Shown piece by piece: positions 1-6,137 of a DNA stretch of 13,421 nt; positions within the stretch are counted from its first letter, which is position 1, and the number at the start of each line of letters is the position of its first letter. The stretch is from assembly GCA_001564255.1 (NCBI GenBank), contig LKNC01000046.1, forward strand, positions 1 to 13,421, given 5' to 3'. A program made the position numbers and the translations under genes. The notes below the pieces were generated by a model. It saw only the letters and a list, made by a program, of their open reading frames with translations, was not told the DNA's origin and ran no database searches. This stretch comes from Natrialbaceae archaeon Tc-Br11_E2g1. GTDB lineage: Archaea > Halobacteriota > Halobacteria > Halobacteriales > Natrialbaceae.

Positions 1-1365
1 CACCTCTTTGGTCGCGTGACCACGCTGTCGCCAGCAGTGGTCGTTCCACTCAAGGCGAGGCACCTTGCGGTGTCCCCTCTCAGGCCCGTTCTGACCCGAG
101 TCCACAGGCCGTGCCATCGGCCTTTCTCCGGTGAAATCAACATCGCCATCCACCACGCTTTGCAGGAAATTCTCGCTCCCTACCACATCACTGTGACCTT
201 CAAAGCCACATCCACCACACTGGAACACGTCGCCGTTGCGCGAGACATGCGTCCCTTCATCGCAGCGAGGGCATTGACTGGATGTGCCTGCCTCTGACTT
301 TTCTTCGACACTGACGCCACACTCCCCCTCTAGAACGGTCTGCATCCTGCGACGGAAGCGGCCGTGCGCCCAGAACAGATCCGTTTTCTCATTGACCGTC
401 GCTGACCAATGCTTCTCACGAACATCATCTAACTTCCCGACATAGACTGCTTCTACACCCCACTCCGAGAAGAGACGTGCAAGGTGGCGGACGAGAGCGT
501 CTTGAGCGTGATTGCGGTGTCTCGTGCGCTTCGCATACAGCTTCTCTACCAACCGACTGCTATCCGTCTGTTCGGGAAGCTGGGACTGCAACTCGCTGAT
601 TCGTTTGGTGTAGTGGTGGAAGCGATTGAATAGTGGACGGGCGTGGAAGACACGTTGGTGGCCTTGTGTAGTGGTGACGGCGACGAAATTGTTAGCACCG
701 ACATCCACGGCGGCCACGCATCCCTCGTCGCTGGAATCCGTGGCCCGTGTTGTGTCGTGGAAAAATGTGACTGGCTGCCGTGCCGTGAATGATTCGGCGG
801 ATCGGTCGTACACCAACTCTAGGCGGCCACCGTGGCCGTCGTATTGCGGATTGCCCTTGATCGGAACGCGAATGCGTTGGTTGAGAGGGATGCCATATTT
901 TTCCTTCAGTTCGCTGCCGAGTGCGAGTTCGATCCGGCTATGTTCACCCCACTCGACAGTGTAAGCATCGTTGCGAATGCACGCTTTCAGGACTCGCTTG
1001 TCGTCGTCTTTCCAGTAGCCGGGCGCACCGGGTTTATCCTCGCGTTCACCGTCGTAGTAGTCGTCGAGTTGCTCGAAAAATGCATCCCACTGCTCATCAC
1101 ATTTGTCGAGCATTTTGTCGGTGATTGCTCGACCGAGAACTGGTTGGAAGCGGTTTCGTATCTCGGTTTTCGTGATGGCATTCCACACATCGCTTCGCGT
1201 CTGGTCGTCGCCAAAGTAGGCTTGTCGGCGGTGGTAGGTGACAATGTTGACGAGGGCGGCTGTCGAGTCCAGCAGCTCGATGAGACACACCTTCTTCCAC
1301 TCCGCCTTCGGAGCGAGTGTGAAGGTGTTCGTTCGGGTTCTCTTTCCCTCGTTTGTGGCCGTCAT
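1..1365 (-). CDS. tnpB: TnpB, IS200/IS605 (IS1341-type) RNA-guided nuclease, 3' end beyond left edge
   Basis: The minus-strand frame is open for 455 codons and runs off the left edge without a stop. ATG at 1365 is the only sensible start because an in-frame TAA lies 15 bp upstream. The N-terminal half is the wedge/REC-like region. The RuvC-like core shows the first catalytic Asp at D221 (AAVDVGANNF), a zinc ribbon (C365/C368 and C383/C386), and a late Asp at D393 (GFEGHSDV). TnpB proteins use an RNA made from the element's end to cut DNA and help the transposon persist. The RuvC-II position, usually Glu in an ED or EN context, reads VYVGKL here with Gly310; E358 is a possible replacement. No TnpA gene is visible. 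The C-terminal tail after the ribbon (PMARPV, then RLEWNDHCW) is of haloarchaeal type, so only a few residues are probably missing. The family is certain; activity is not. Confidence 0.93.
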   Translation of the reverse strand, partial: MTATNEGKRTRTNTFTLAPKAEWKKVCLIELLDSTAALVNIVTYHRRQAYFGDDQTRSDVWNAITKTEIRNRFQPVLGRAITDKMLDKCDEQWDAFFEQLDDYYDGEREDKPGAPGYWKDDDKRVLKACIRNDAYTVEWGEHSRIELALGSELKEKYGIPLNQRIRVPIKGNPQYDGHGGRLELVYDRSAESFTARQPVTFFHDTTRATDSSDEGCVAAVDVGANNFVAVTTTQGHQRVFHARPLFNRFHHYTKRISELQSQLPEQTDSSRLVEKLYAKRTRHRNHAQDALVRHLARLFSEWGVEAVYVGKLDDVREKHWSATVNEKTDLFWAHGRFRRRMQTVLEGECGVSVEEKSEAGTSSQCPRCDEGTHVSRNGDVFQCGGCGFEGHSDVVGSENFLQSVVDGDVDFTGERPMARPVDSGQNGPERGHRKVPRLEWNDHCWRQRGHATKEV

Positions 1366-1393
1366 CGTCGTATTTAGTTACTCGTGTTACAGA

Positions 1394-1403
1394 AGTATAA
1401 ACC
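1394..1403 (-). promoter_or_regulatory. TATA-like box for tnpB
   Basis: The minus strand reads GGTTTATACT, with TTTATA at 1401-1396, about 30 bp upstream of the tnpB ATG at 1365. That spacing fits a nearly leaderless haloarchaeal transcript. No Shine-Dalgarno site precedes the ATG. The element sits in the 84 bp spacer shared with the divergent winged-helix gene. Confidence 0.5.
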
Positions 1404-1449
1404 CTGTGGGATACTGGTGTTTTTGTTCGAGGGGTGGATACAGTACTAT

Positions 1450-1680
1450 ATGGCAAAAGACGGAATCGGACGACCAAGAGATGTAACATGTGAGGACGTG
1501 TTGACAGCGTTTGACGATGTTGAAAAGCCAGTAGCGACTGGGAAACTGTTGGCTGAAATGCTGGACGTATCGAAACAGTCTGTACTCCGACGATTACAGG
1601 AGTTAGAAGAAGAGGGACGGGTTGAGCGATGGAAAGTTGGCAGTCGCGCTGTCGTCTGGTGGCTGACCGAAGAATCGTAA
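1450..1680 (+). CDS. small winged-helix (HTH) DNA-binding protein
   Basis: A 76-residue protein starting at ATG 1450 (MAKDGIGRPR). An upstream TTG in the same frame at 1384 is rejected because it adds a hydrophobic, non-conserved-looking leader. Residues about 14-70 form a compact winged helix: a helix with VLTAFDDVEKPV, then LLAEMLDVSKQSVLRRLQEL as the helix-turn-helix and recognition helix, then EEEGRVERWKVGSRAVVWW as the wing. This matches the common haloarchaeal small wHTH proteins that pair a helix-turn-helix with a C-terminal VVWW-like strand. It is divergent from tnpB and could regulate it by binding the spacer, or it could simply be a host gene at the insertion site. Its target is unknown. 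It is too short to carry any enzymatic domain. Confidence 0.75.
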   Translation: MAKDGIGRPRDVTCEDVLTAFDDVEKPVATGKLLAEMLDVSKQSVLRRLQELEEEGRVERWKVGSRAVVWWLTEES

Positions 1681-1739
1681 CGTGAGAATCACAGCTAGAG
1701 TGTCGCCTGTGGACTGGTTCTCTGTGCCTATCGCTTGCA

Positions 1740-1760
1740 CCCACCCCTGAAGGGGATGGG
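1740..1760. repeat. strong hairpin, possible IS end or terminator
   Basis: The plus strand reads CCCACCCCTGAAGGGGATGG followed by G: CCCA pairs with TGGG and CCCC with GGGG, around a TGAA loop, with one bulged A. It lies 60 bp after the winged-helix gene stop. Subterminal hairpins of this kind mark IS200/IS605 ends, so it may be the end of the tnpB element that lies upstream of that gene, or a remnant of another element. A terminator role for the winged-helix gene is the alternative. Confidence 0.45.
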
Positions 1761-1977
1761 CTTCCGCTCGCTACATGTCAGCCCGGGACCGCTCGGCTTC
1801 CGGATCGGCAGGCGCTGAGTACCGACCGGCCGATTCCGTGAGCTGGGAGCAACGACGAGTTGAGAGCCGTGAAAAGCAAATAACTCCTGAAAGTAGCCGA
1901 GCACTGCAAACTCCCGGGTCTTCCACCGGTCGTTCTACGTGTGGATTGTCGGCGTACCGGAGACGTCACCGATGGTT

Positions 1978-2024
1978 ATACTGCCGGAGAAAACGAGTGT
2001 GCAATGACTTTCGTCCGGCAGTAT
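1978..2024. repeat. long inverted repeat with perfect 11 bp arms
   Basis: ATACTGCCGGA at 1978-1988 is matched exactly by TCCGGCAGTAT at 2014-2024. The stem continues inward with GAAA (1989-1992) pairing TTTC (2009-2012) past one bulged G, leaving a loop of about 16 nt. An RNA of either strand would form a stable stem. The right arm touches the stop codon of the relic at 2024-2026, so a terminator or stabilising 3' structure for that former gene is possible. Confidence 0.5.
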
Positions 2025-2165
2025 TAACAGTCGTGGCTGTGGTCGACCGAGACCTCCACCGACGATGCCGCCGCCCGTGGGGAGACCACCGTCAGCCGTT
2101 CGCCCCCCAACGTCTCACTCGCGTGTAACGTCGGGCGTCACCGCTTCAGTCCACGGCTCCGCCAT
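2024..2165 (-). pseudogene. frameshifted relic of an unrecognised gene
   Basis: On the minus strand, ATG at 2165 opens MAEPWTEAVTPDVTRE and then hits TGA at 2117-2115. An overlapping frame reads TLHASETLGGERLTVV and continues through a Val/Ser-rich tail ending VDHSHDC at TAA 2026-2024. One frame change near 2117-2131 would join the two into a single protein of about 47 residues with typical haloarchaeal codons. The first frame also stays coding-like upstream of the ATG (NDAYRRESER), so the original gene may have been longer. No family is recognised. Chance open frames are a real alternative in DNA of this composition. Confidence 0.3.
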
Positions 2166-2410
2166 CCGTTCGGATTCACGACGGTACGCGTCGTTTTGGG
2201 TCGACCGACAGGAGGTGTCGGGACACCCGGAGTATACTTCGCCTGGCGAAACCGGCTTTACTCTCAAAGGATCTCTAGCATCCTGACCTGCCGGATTCCA
2301 TCTCGACTGTCACCAGTCGGACGACGGGGCGGTCGTCTCGGAGGGTGGCCTCACTGGCTCACACACGAGGCCGCCGACACCCGATCGATCCTGACTGGGC
2401 AGGCACAGGG

Positions 2411-2420
2411 TTTTTTTATT
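2411..2420 (+). promoter_or_regulatory. TATA-like box for the SRPBCC gene
   Basis: TTTTTTTATT ends about 22 bp before the ATG at 2442, so TTTATT is centred near -25. This is correct for leaderless transcription starting at or next to the start codon. There is no Shine-Dalgarno motif between box and start, which supports ATG 2442 over the longer upstream frame. Confidence 0.6.
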
Positions 2421-2441
2421 CTCGCAGCCGGATTGGAAACC

Positions 2442-2879
2442 ATGGTTACCGTCAGTGACTCGATCGAGATCGACGCCGGCGTCGAACGCGTCTACGAGTA
2501 CCTCGACGACCCGCACAACCACGCCGAGGTGACGCCGAGCCTCTCGGACGTCCGTGACGTCGAACCCCTCGAGAACGGCGGGAAAGAACTGACGTTCACC
2601 TACGAGATGGCGGGCGTCGGCCTCGACGGCGAACTGGTCCAGACGGTCGCCGAACCGAACGAGCGGATAACCTTCGACATGCACGGACGCCTCGAGGGCG
2701 AGATCGACCTCGAACTCGAGCCGACCGACGACGGGACGCGTCTGACCTACACCGCCCACTACGAGCTTCCGGGCGCCGTCCTCTCGCGGGTCGCCGAGCC
2801 GTTCGTCAGACGGTACAACGAACGCGAACAGCGAACGACACTCGAGAACACCAAAAACCGCCTCGAACTCGGCGACTGA
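2442..2879 (+). CDS. SRPBCC-domain protein (START-like, coenzyme Q-binding type)
   Basis: A 145-residue protein, full length for a single SRPBCC domain. The N-terminus MVTVSDSIEIDAGVERVYEY is the usual first strand plus the helix opening with V-x-x-VY-x-Y-L-x-D. A proline-rich turn and a run of alternating strands follow (ELTFTYEMAGVG, ITFDMHGRLEG, IDLELEPTDDGTRLTYTAHY). The long C-terminal helix (AVLSRVAEPFVRRYNEREQRTTLENTKNRL) closes the cavity. Such proteins bind small hydrophobic ligands in the cytoplasm; the ligand is unknown here. The start is fixed by the TATA-like box. Nothing links it to the metabolic cluster downstream. After the TGA the same frame continues for 19 coding-like codons (2880-2939), which is odd and noted separately. 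Confidence 0.88.
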   Translation: MVTVSDSIEIDAGVERVYEYLDDPHNHAEVTPSLSDVRDVEPLENGGKELTFTYEMAGVGLDGELVQTVAEPNERITFDMHGRLEGEIDLELEPTDDGTRLTYTAHYELPGAVLSRVAEPFVRRYNEREQRTTLENTKNRLELGD

Positions 2880-2971
2880 TACTACTGGACAAACCGGGAA
2901 CTCGAGGGGATCAAGCGCGTTCTCGACGAAGCAAACTAGATATCTACTGAAACCTAAAAGGGTTTGGACTC

Positions 2972-2985
2972 TCACCTGGTGGTGA
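2972..2985. repeat. short perfect inverted repeat
   Basis: TCACC-TGGT-GGTGA is a perfect dyad with 5 bp arms. It follows another small dyad (AAACC at 2950-2954 and GGTTT at 2961-2965) just after the SRPBCC gene. It could be an operator or a 3' structure; arms this short may also arise by chance. Confidence 0.3.
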
Positions 2986-2998
2986 TAGTTTGGATTAT

Positions 2999-3269
2999 CA
3001 TTTATCGTATATGTTTTCCGGACGGTCGGAGAGTTCGTCCCCTGGACGACGGTCGGCGACTTGTCCAGTTCGGACGGTTCTCGACCTGTTCGGTTGGGGA
3101 CAATGTGACGGCTGTACGGAGAGAACACGGGCGGTACACAGCACCGAGTTCGACCTCGAGTACGTGCGTGTTCTCCTGGCATCGCTCGGGTTTTCCGGGC
3201 CGATCGGCGGGGGCGTATCACCCCGGTAGCGGCTTCCACGATATCACCTGCCAGTCTGCGATTCAACAT
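2999..3269 (-). pseudogene. possible relic with two frame breaks; strand uncertain
   Basis: On the minus strand, ATG at 3269 starts MLNRRLAGDIVEAATGVI. A second frame continues APADRPGKPERCQENTHVLE and on through a stretch ending VENRPNW. A third frame then gives TGQVADRRPGDELSDRPENI and stops at TGA after YDK near 2999. Joined, these would be one protein of about 90 residues needing two frame changes. The plus strand also has an uninterrupted frame, ATG 3011 to TAG 3229 (72 aa, containing FGWGQCDGC and LEYVRVLLASLG). Because GAC/GTC and GAG/CTC codons mirror each other, one of the two is a shadow, and sequence alone does not decide which. No family is recognised for either. Confidence 0.25.
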
Positions 3270-3463
3270 AGTGATAATTGAACCTTGTCCACGGGTGTCC
3301 CCTACCGTTTTTATCCGGACCAGCTCACAAAAGATTTCTTGTCTCGAGAGACCACACAGTCGCCACGTCACTTCGGAGAGCTAGAAACGAACCACAGCGA
3401 CAGCTGTTGTAACCGTCGTGTCAGATAAAACCGTCAGTCCAACGGGTAAGACTCTTGCGATAC

Positions 3464-3481
3464 GCCCGTCGTATTACGGGC
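3464..3481. repeat. perfect 6 bp inverted repeat
   Basis: GCCCGT-CGTATT-ACGGGC is a perfect stem with a 6 nt loop, about 190 bp before the IclR gene. It is too far from the promoter for a classical archaeal operator but could be a distal binding site. Confidence 0.3.
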
Positions 3482-3630
3482 ATAAGCTTGTAATCGATGT
3501 ACGCCATACCCGGTACAGACGCTCGAGTCGGGGGCCGATCCCATCAGGGAACGTCAGACCCCGCTTTCCGTGAAGTACCCGAACACCACCGTAGTAGCAC
3601 GGCTCACAGCGACGATACTGTCTCCCGTAC

Positions 3631-3653
3631 CAGTGGATTTTATAAGTAACCAC
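3631..3653 (+). promoter_or_regulatory. IclR gene promoter (TATA-like box)
   Basis: TTTATAA at 3639-3645 lies about 26 bp before the ATG at 3668, the expected spacing for a leaderless transcript. The box sits inside TGGATTTTATA (3634-3644), which is nearly the same as two elements at 4804 and 5062. GTGG at 3633-3636 and CCAC at 3650-3653 flank the box symmetrically, so autoregulation by IclR is possible, although 4 bp arms are weak evidence. Confidence 0.6.
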
Positions 3654-3667
3654 GCCGAAGGACCATC

Positions 3668-4408
3668 ATGAAATCACTCGAAAAAACCGTACGGATTCTG
3701 GATGCCCTGGTCCAGACCAACGGCGCACGGATAGCTGAGTTGAGCGAACGACTCGATATACCAAATAGCACGGTGCACAGCCACCTGAGCGCACTCGAGG
3801 ACCACGGCCTGGTTTACAGCGATGGGGACGTGTACATCATTGGACTGAAATCCCTATACTACAGTGGGAGTCTGCTGTACGACGACGACATCTATTCGCT
3901 CATCGAGCCGAAAGTCAGGGTGTTGGCTCGCGAAACCGGTGAACGTGCGCAGTTCATGTCCGAGCAGGACGGTCAAGCTGTGTACCTTTTTACCGAGGTG
4001 GCTAACGAAGGGGCTGTACAGACCGACGTCCGTCCGGGCGAGTTCGTTGCTCCTCATGCGACTGCAGCGGGAAAAGCGATCCTGGCACACTACTCAGACG
4101 GCCGCGTCGATGAGATCGTAGATCGCCACGGTCTGGAGTCGTGTACCCCTCATACCATCACCGATCGGGATACCCTCTTCGAGGAATTAGCAACGGTTCG
4201 TGAACAGGGTTACGCTGTCAACGACGAGGAGCGAATCTTGAAACACCGAGCGATCGGCGTCCCGGTTCTGGATCCGCTCGATCGCCCCATCGGCGGCCTG
4301 AGCGTCGGTGGACCGGCACACAGAATCAGCAGTGGGGACCATCACGACATGATGGTAAACCTGTTGCTGGGAACTGCTGAAGAAATCGAACTCAACATCC
4401 AGTACTAG
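3668..4408 (+). CDS. IclR-family transcriptional regulator
   Basis: A 246-residue protein of normal family length. Residues 1-60 are the winged helix: KSLEKTVRILDAL, then the recognition segment IPNSTVHSHLSALEDHGLV (31-49), then the wing ending in the family's typical Y-x-x-GLK. Residues about 75-246 are the IclR effector-binding domain, with HATAAGKAILA (130-140), the RxxGYAVNDEE segment (178-188) and AIGVPVLD before a GGLSVGGP strand (209-215). IclR proteins bind small organic acids or related metabolites and repress or activate nearby catabolic genes. ATG 3668 is chosen because a TATA-like box stands at -26. The closest candidate targets are the BASS transporter and the TRAP/aminotransferase genes, which have dyads in their upstream regions. 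After the TAG stop the frame stays open for 26 codons (WMLETELPAIPSTILRAL and on), probably by chance. Confidence 0.92.
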   Translation: MKSLEKTVRILDALVQTNGARIAELSERLDIPNSTVHSHLSALEDHGLVYSDGDVYIIGLKSLYYSGSLLYDDDIYSLIEPKVRVLARETGERAQFMSEQDGQAVYLFTEVANEGAVQTDVRPGEFVAPHATAAGKAILAHYSDGRVDEIVDRHGLESCTPHTITDRDTLFEELATVREQGYAVNDEERILKHRAIGVPVLDPLDRPIGGLSVGGPAHRISSGDHHDMMVNLLLGTAEEIELNIQY

Positions 4409-4501
4409 TGGATGCTTGAAACCGAGTTGCCAGCCATCCCGAGTACCATACTCCGGGCCCTACGAACGCAGAGGGCAAACCGTGGTTGAAGCAATAACCT
4501 T

Positions 4502-4678
4502 TTAGGTCGCTCTGTATCCCCTTTTCAAAGTGGCAGACCACAAAGGGTGTTTACCCTGGTGAAGGTGATATGAGGCCAGAAATTGCACACGTGAGTGGAT
4601 GTTTGTAGTATCGGTAGTCGTCTTCCGAGACTGAAATAGACGTTCGTCGTTCGGCGAAACCGGCCGGATTCCCGCCAT
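4502..4678 (-). CDS. small hypothetical protein with a strong Shine-Dalgarno site
   Basis: A 58-residue frame beginning MAGIRPVSPNDERLFQSRKT and ending at TAA 4504-4502. It is included mainly because GGGGGTGA (minus strand, 4691-4684) sits 5 nt before the ATG at 4678. That is close to the ideal haloarchaeal Shine-Dalgarno sequence, and most real genes in this window have none. The N-terminal codons look haloarchaeal. The second half (QFLASYHLHQGKHPLW) is basic and AT-richer, unlike the acidic proteins around it, so the 3' part may be decayed. No domain is recognised. Confidence 0.3.
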   Translation of the reverse strand: MAGIRPVSPNDERLFQSRKTTTDTTNIHSRVQFLASYHLHQGKHPLWSATLKRGYRAT

Positions 4679-4683
4679 CGCGC

Positions 4684-4691
4684 TCACCCCC
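4684..4691 (-). promoter_or_regulatory. near-consensus Shine-Dalgarno site
   Basis: The minus strand reads GGGGGTGA, one base from GGAGGTGA, the complement of the archaeal 16S 3' end. It is 5 nt before an ATG (4678) and decides the start of the small ORF. It may instead be a chance match in GC-rich DNA. Confidence 0.35.
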
Positions 4692-4803
4692 TGCCGATTC
4701 CGGTGTTACTATCAAATCATCACGATTAAGTATAACGGATCGTACTTTGTAATCGTCGGGCAGCTATATAAACGAACCTGGGACAATCACACGTTCGACT
4801 AGA

Positions 4804-4817
4804 CTGGATTTTATATA
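4804..4817 (+). promoter_or_regulatory. 14 bp promoter-like repeat, copy 1
   Basis: CTGGATTTTATATA is identical to 5062-5075, and 11 bp of it (TGGATTTTATA) recur at the IclR promoter (3634-3644). It carries a TATA-like core, but only a 15-codon frame (4819-4866) starts nearby. It may drive a non-coding RNA or be a remnant of a lost gene's promoter. Confidence 0.4.
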
Positions 4818-5061
4818 GATGCCCGAACGCGCGTGCACCCCCAGCGTCCAATACCCCGACTGCTGAAGTGCCTGGCATAAGAAATCGCCAAACAGATCCG
4901 GTGGACAGTAGCAGTTCGGGTCACCCAAACTCGGTCGACTGTCGAGGCGATGTTCGCGCTGCTCGAGGGACGAGAAGCCGAACCGTTTCGGTAGAGGCGG
5001 CTGCTGTCACTGTTCGGGTGTAATGGTAACTTTCCAACTGTATAACGCCCCTCCAGTGTGG

Positions 5062-5075
5062 CTGGATTTTATATA
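5062..5075 (+). promoter_or_regulatory. 14 bp promoter-like repeat, copy 2
   Basis: This is the second exact copy of CTGGATTTTATATA, about 100 bp past the BASS stop codon. Transcription to the right would start near 5100 and run antisense into the 3' end of the BASS gene. No ORF follows on the plus strand. Confidence 0.4.
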
Positions 5076-5177
5076 TGACACTCCCTACGCCACTTTCCAC
5101 CGAGTTCCACTGGCACAACCACCCAACGTCGACGGGCCAGCCTTCGAATCGTTCACGCCCGGTGTGATGGTGTGCAG

Positions 5178-6086
5178 TCACAGAACACGATCGGTCAGCA
5201 ACGCACTAGACACCTGTTGAATAACGTAGTGGGTAATGATCGAGAGGGTGACGAGTGGACTGGCGTAAGCCTGCGCGATGAGCAACGCGATTCCGAGGTT
5301 TTTCAAGTTCATGGTGAACAGAAGGGGGATCGCCGTATTTCGACCCAGATTCAATCCGCGTTTACAGAACACCGAGACGACGAGCCCGAACCCCAACAAC
5401 CCGAACGAGACGGCGGCGATCGCCAACAGTTCCCACCCAGTGAACATACCCGACTCCGCACCCGCGACGCTCGTATAGATAAGCACGAGAATCGCCGCCG
5501 TCGCACCACTGTCTATCAGTCGTGGGTGCACGACCCTCGAAGGGACCAAGACTGCGAGGAGCACACCCCCACCGACGATGATTACGAGTTCGGTGAGGAT
5601 AGGAAAGACCGGAACGGTCACCTGTGAGCCCACGAGCTGTGAAAGAACGACAGGGGTGAAGAGGGGAGCAAGGAGGAGTGAAACGATCGAAATCGTCGTC
5701 GCCAACTGGACGTCGCCCTGTGAGAGCCGCGTCCAGATAATAGCGCTTCCGGTCGTCGTCGGTACCGACAGTGCGATCGCGAAGCCAAGAGCAGCACCGT
5801 CAGTGAGGACCGTGTTTGCAACCTGCATCCCACCCACCGGGAGCACGACGTAAGATATTCCGAGCGATATCACGATCAAGGAGAAGTACGACGAGACGCT
5901 GATCTGAGCGGGGCGGAGTCCGACCACGGAGGTGAACACGAGGAACACGACCAGCGGAGTGATCGCCGACTCGAGGTAGGTGCTGAACTGTGGAACCACA
6001 AGGCCGGCAACTAACGCCCCACACACGAGAACGACGTTCCGGTAGCGCTCGATAATCTTGCCAATAAACCGAACAGTAGACTCCAT
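5178..6086 (-). CDS. BASS-family (bile acid:sodium symporter-like) membrane transporter
   Basis: A 302-residue, highly hydrophobic protein with about nine to ten predicted membrane helices, the usual length for this family. ATG 6086 is preferred; a TTG 21 bp upstream would add only a polar leader. The family's broken-helix signatures are present: SVPTTTGSAIIWTRLSQGD (108-125), matching the usual P-x-x-x-x-SN-x-x-T-x-LA-x-GD pattern, and MNLKNLGIALLIA (259-271) near the second discontinuous helix. BASS carriers move organic anions, often with sodium: bile acids, pyruvate, pantothenate, 2-keto acids and sulfonate-like compounds. Here it faces away from the TRAP genes across a shared upstream region, so it could export the acid product of the cluster or import a related substrate. 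The substrate and direction are inferred, not shown. Confidence 0.88.
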   Translation of the reverse strand: MESTVRFIGKIIERYRNVVLVCGALVAGLVVPQFSTYLESAITPLVVFLVFTSVVGLRPAQISVSSYFSLIVISLGISYVVLPVGGMQVANTVLTDGAALGFAIALSVPTTTGSAIIWTRLSQGDVQLATTISIVSLLLAPLFTPVVLSQLVGSQVTVPVFPILTELVIIVGGGVLLAVLVPSRVVHPRLIDSGATAAILVLIYTSVAGAESGMFTGWELLAIAAVSFGLLGFGLVVSVFCKRGLNLGRNTAIPLLFTMNLKNLGIALLIAQAYASPLVTLSIITHYVIQQVSSALLTDRVL

Positions 6087-6137
6087 CTTTGGTTTGAACT
6101 CGCACAACTGTAGTGCTATGGGCTATATCATCCTTTC

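Larger units (their letters stand above)
1681..2441. other. non-coding spacer with hairpins and a gene relic
   Basis: No intact gene is convincing in these 761 bp. The stretch contains the hairpin at 1740-1760, a long inverted repeat at 1978-2024, a probable frameshifted relic on the minus strand around 2024-2165, and the TATA-like box of the SRPBCC gene at its right end. The longer open frames here are rich in Arg and Ser, as expected for shadow frames in GC-rich DNA. Confidence 0.6.
2880..3667. other. long spacer with inverted repeats and broken coding-like frames
   Basis: These 788 bp lack a secure gene. They hold a short in-frame extension of the SRPBCC gene (2880-2939), small inverted repeats at 2950-2965 (AAACC/GGTTT), 2972-2985 (TCACC/GGTGA) and 3464-3481, a stretch at 2999-3269 that looks coding in broken frames, and a TATA-like TTTTTAT at about 3306-3312 with no gene after it. 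A 28-codon minus-strand frame at 3421-3507 (MAYIDYKLMPVIRRAYRK) is too short to call. The IclR promoter lies at the right end. Confidence 0.55.
4409..5177. other. spacer with promoter-like repeats and weak relics
   Basis: There is no secure gene in these 769 bp between the convergent IclR and BASS genes. The stretch holds a small ORF with a strong Shine-Dalgarno site (4502-4678, minus), a tight hairpin AGGGT-GTTT-ACCCT at 4544-4557, three TATA-rich elements (CTATATAAACG at 4764-4774 and the 14 bp repeat at 4804 and 5062), and a coding-like 36-codon stretch at 4884-4991 (plus) containing TRSTVEAMFALLEGREAEPF, bounded by stops and unrecognised. Confidence 0.5.

Noticed and set aside
1450..1680. 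Winged-helix protein as the antitoxin of a toxin-antitoxin pair
   Set aside because: No adjacent toxin-like gene (PIN, RelE, HEPN or similar) is present on either side.
1097..1744. 215-codon minus-strand frame over the tnpB start
   Set aside because: It is out of frame with tnpB and crosses its promoter and the divergent winged-helix gene; the composition (R, S, T, H) is that of a shadow frame.
2310..3371. 353-codon open frame on the minus strand
   Set aside because: It lies antisense across the whole SRPBCC gene, which has a clear domain and promoter; long antisense frames are common in GC-rich haloarchaeal DNA. Only its 5' part is discussed as a possible relic.
4819..4866. 15-codon ORF after promoter-like repeat copy 1
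   Set aside because: It is too short, its ATG is only a few bases past the TATA-like core, and it shows no sign of selection.
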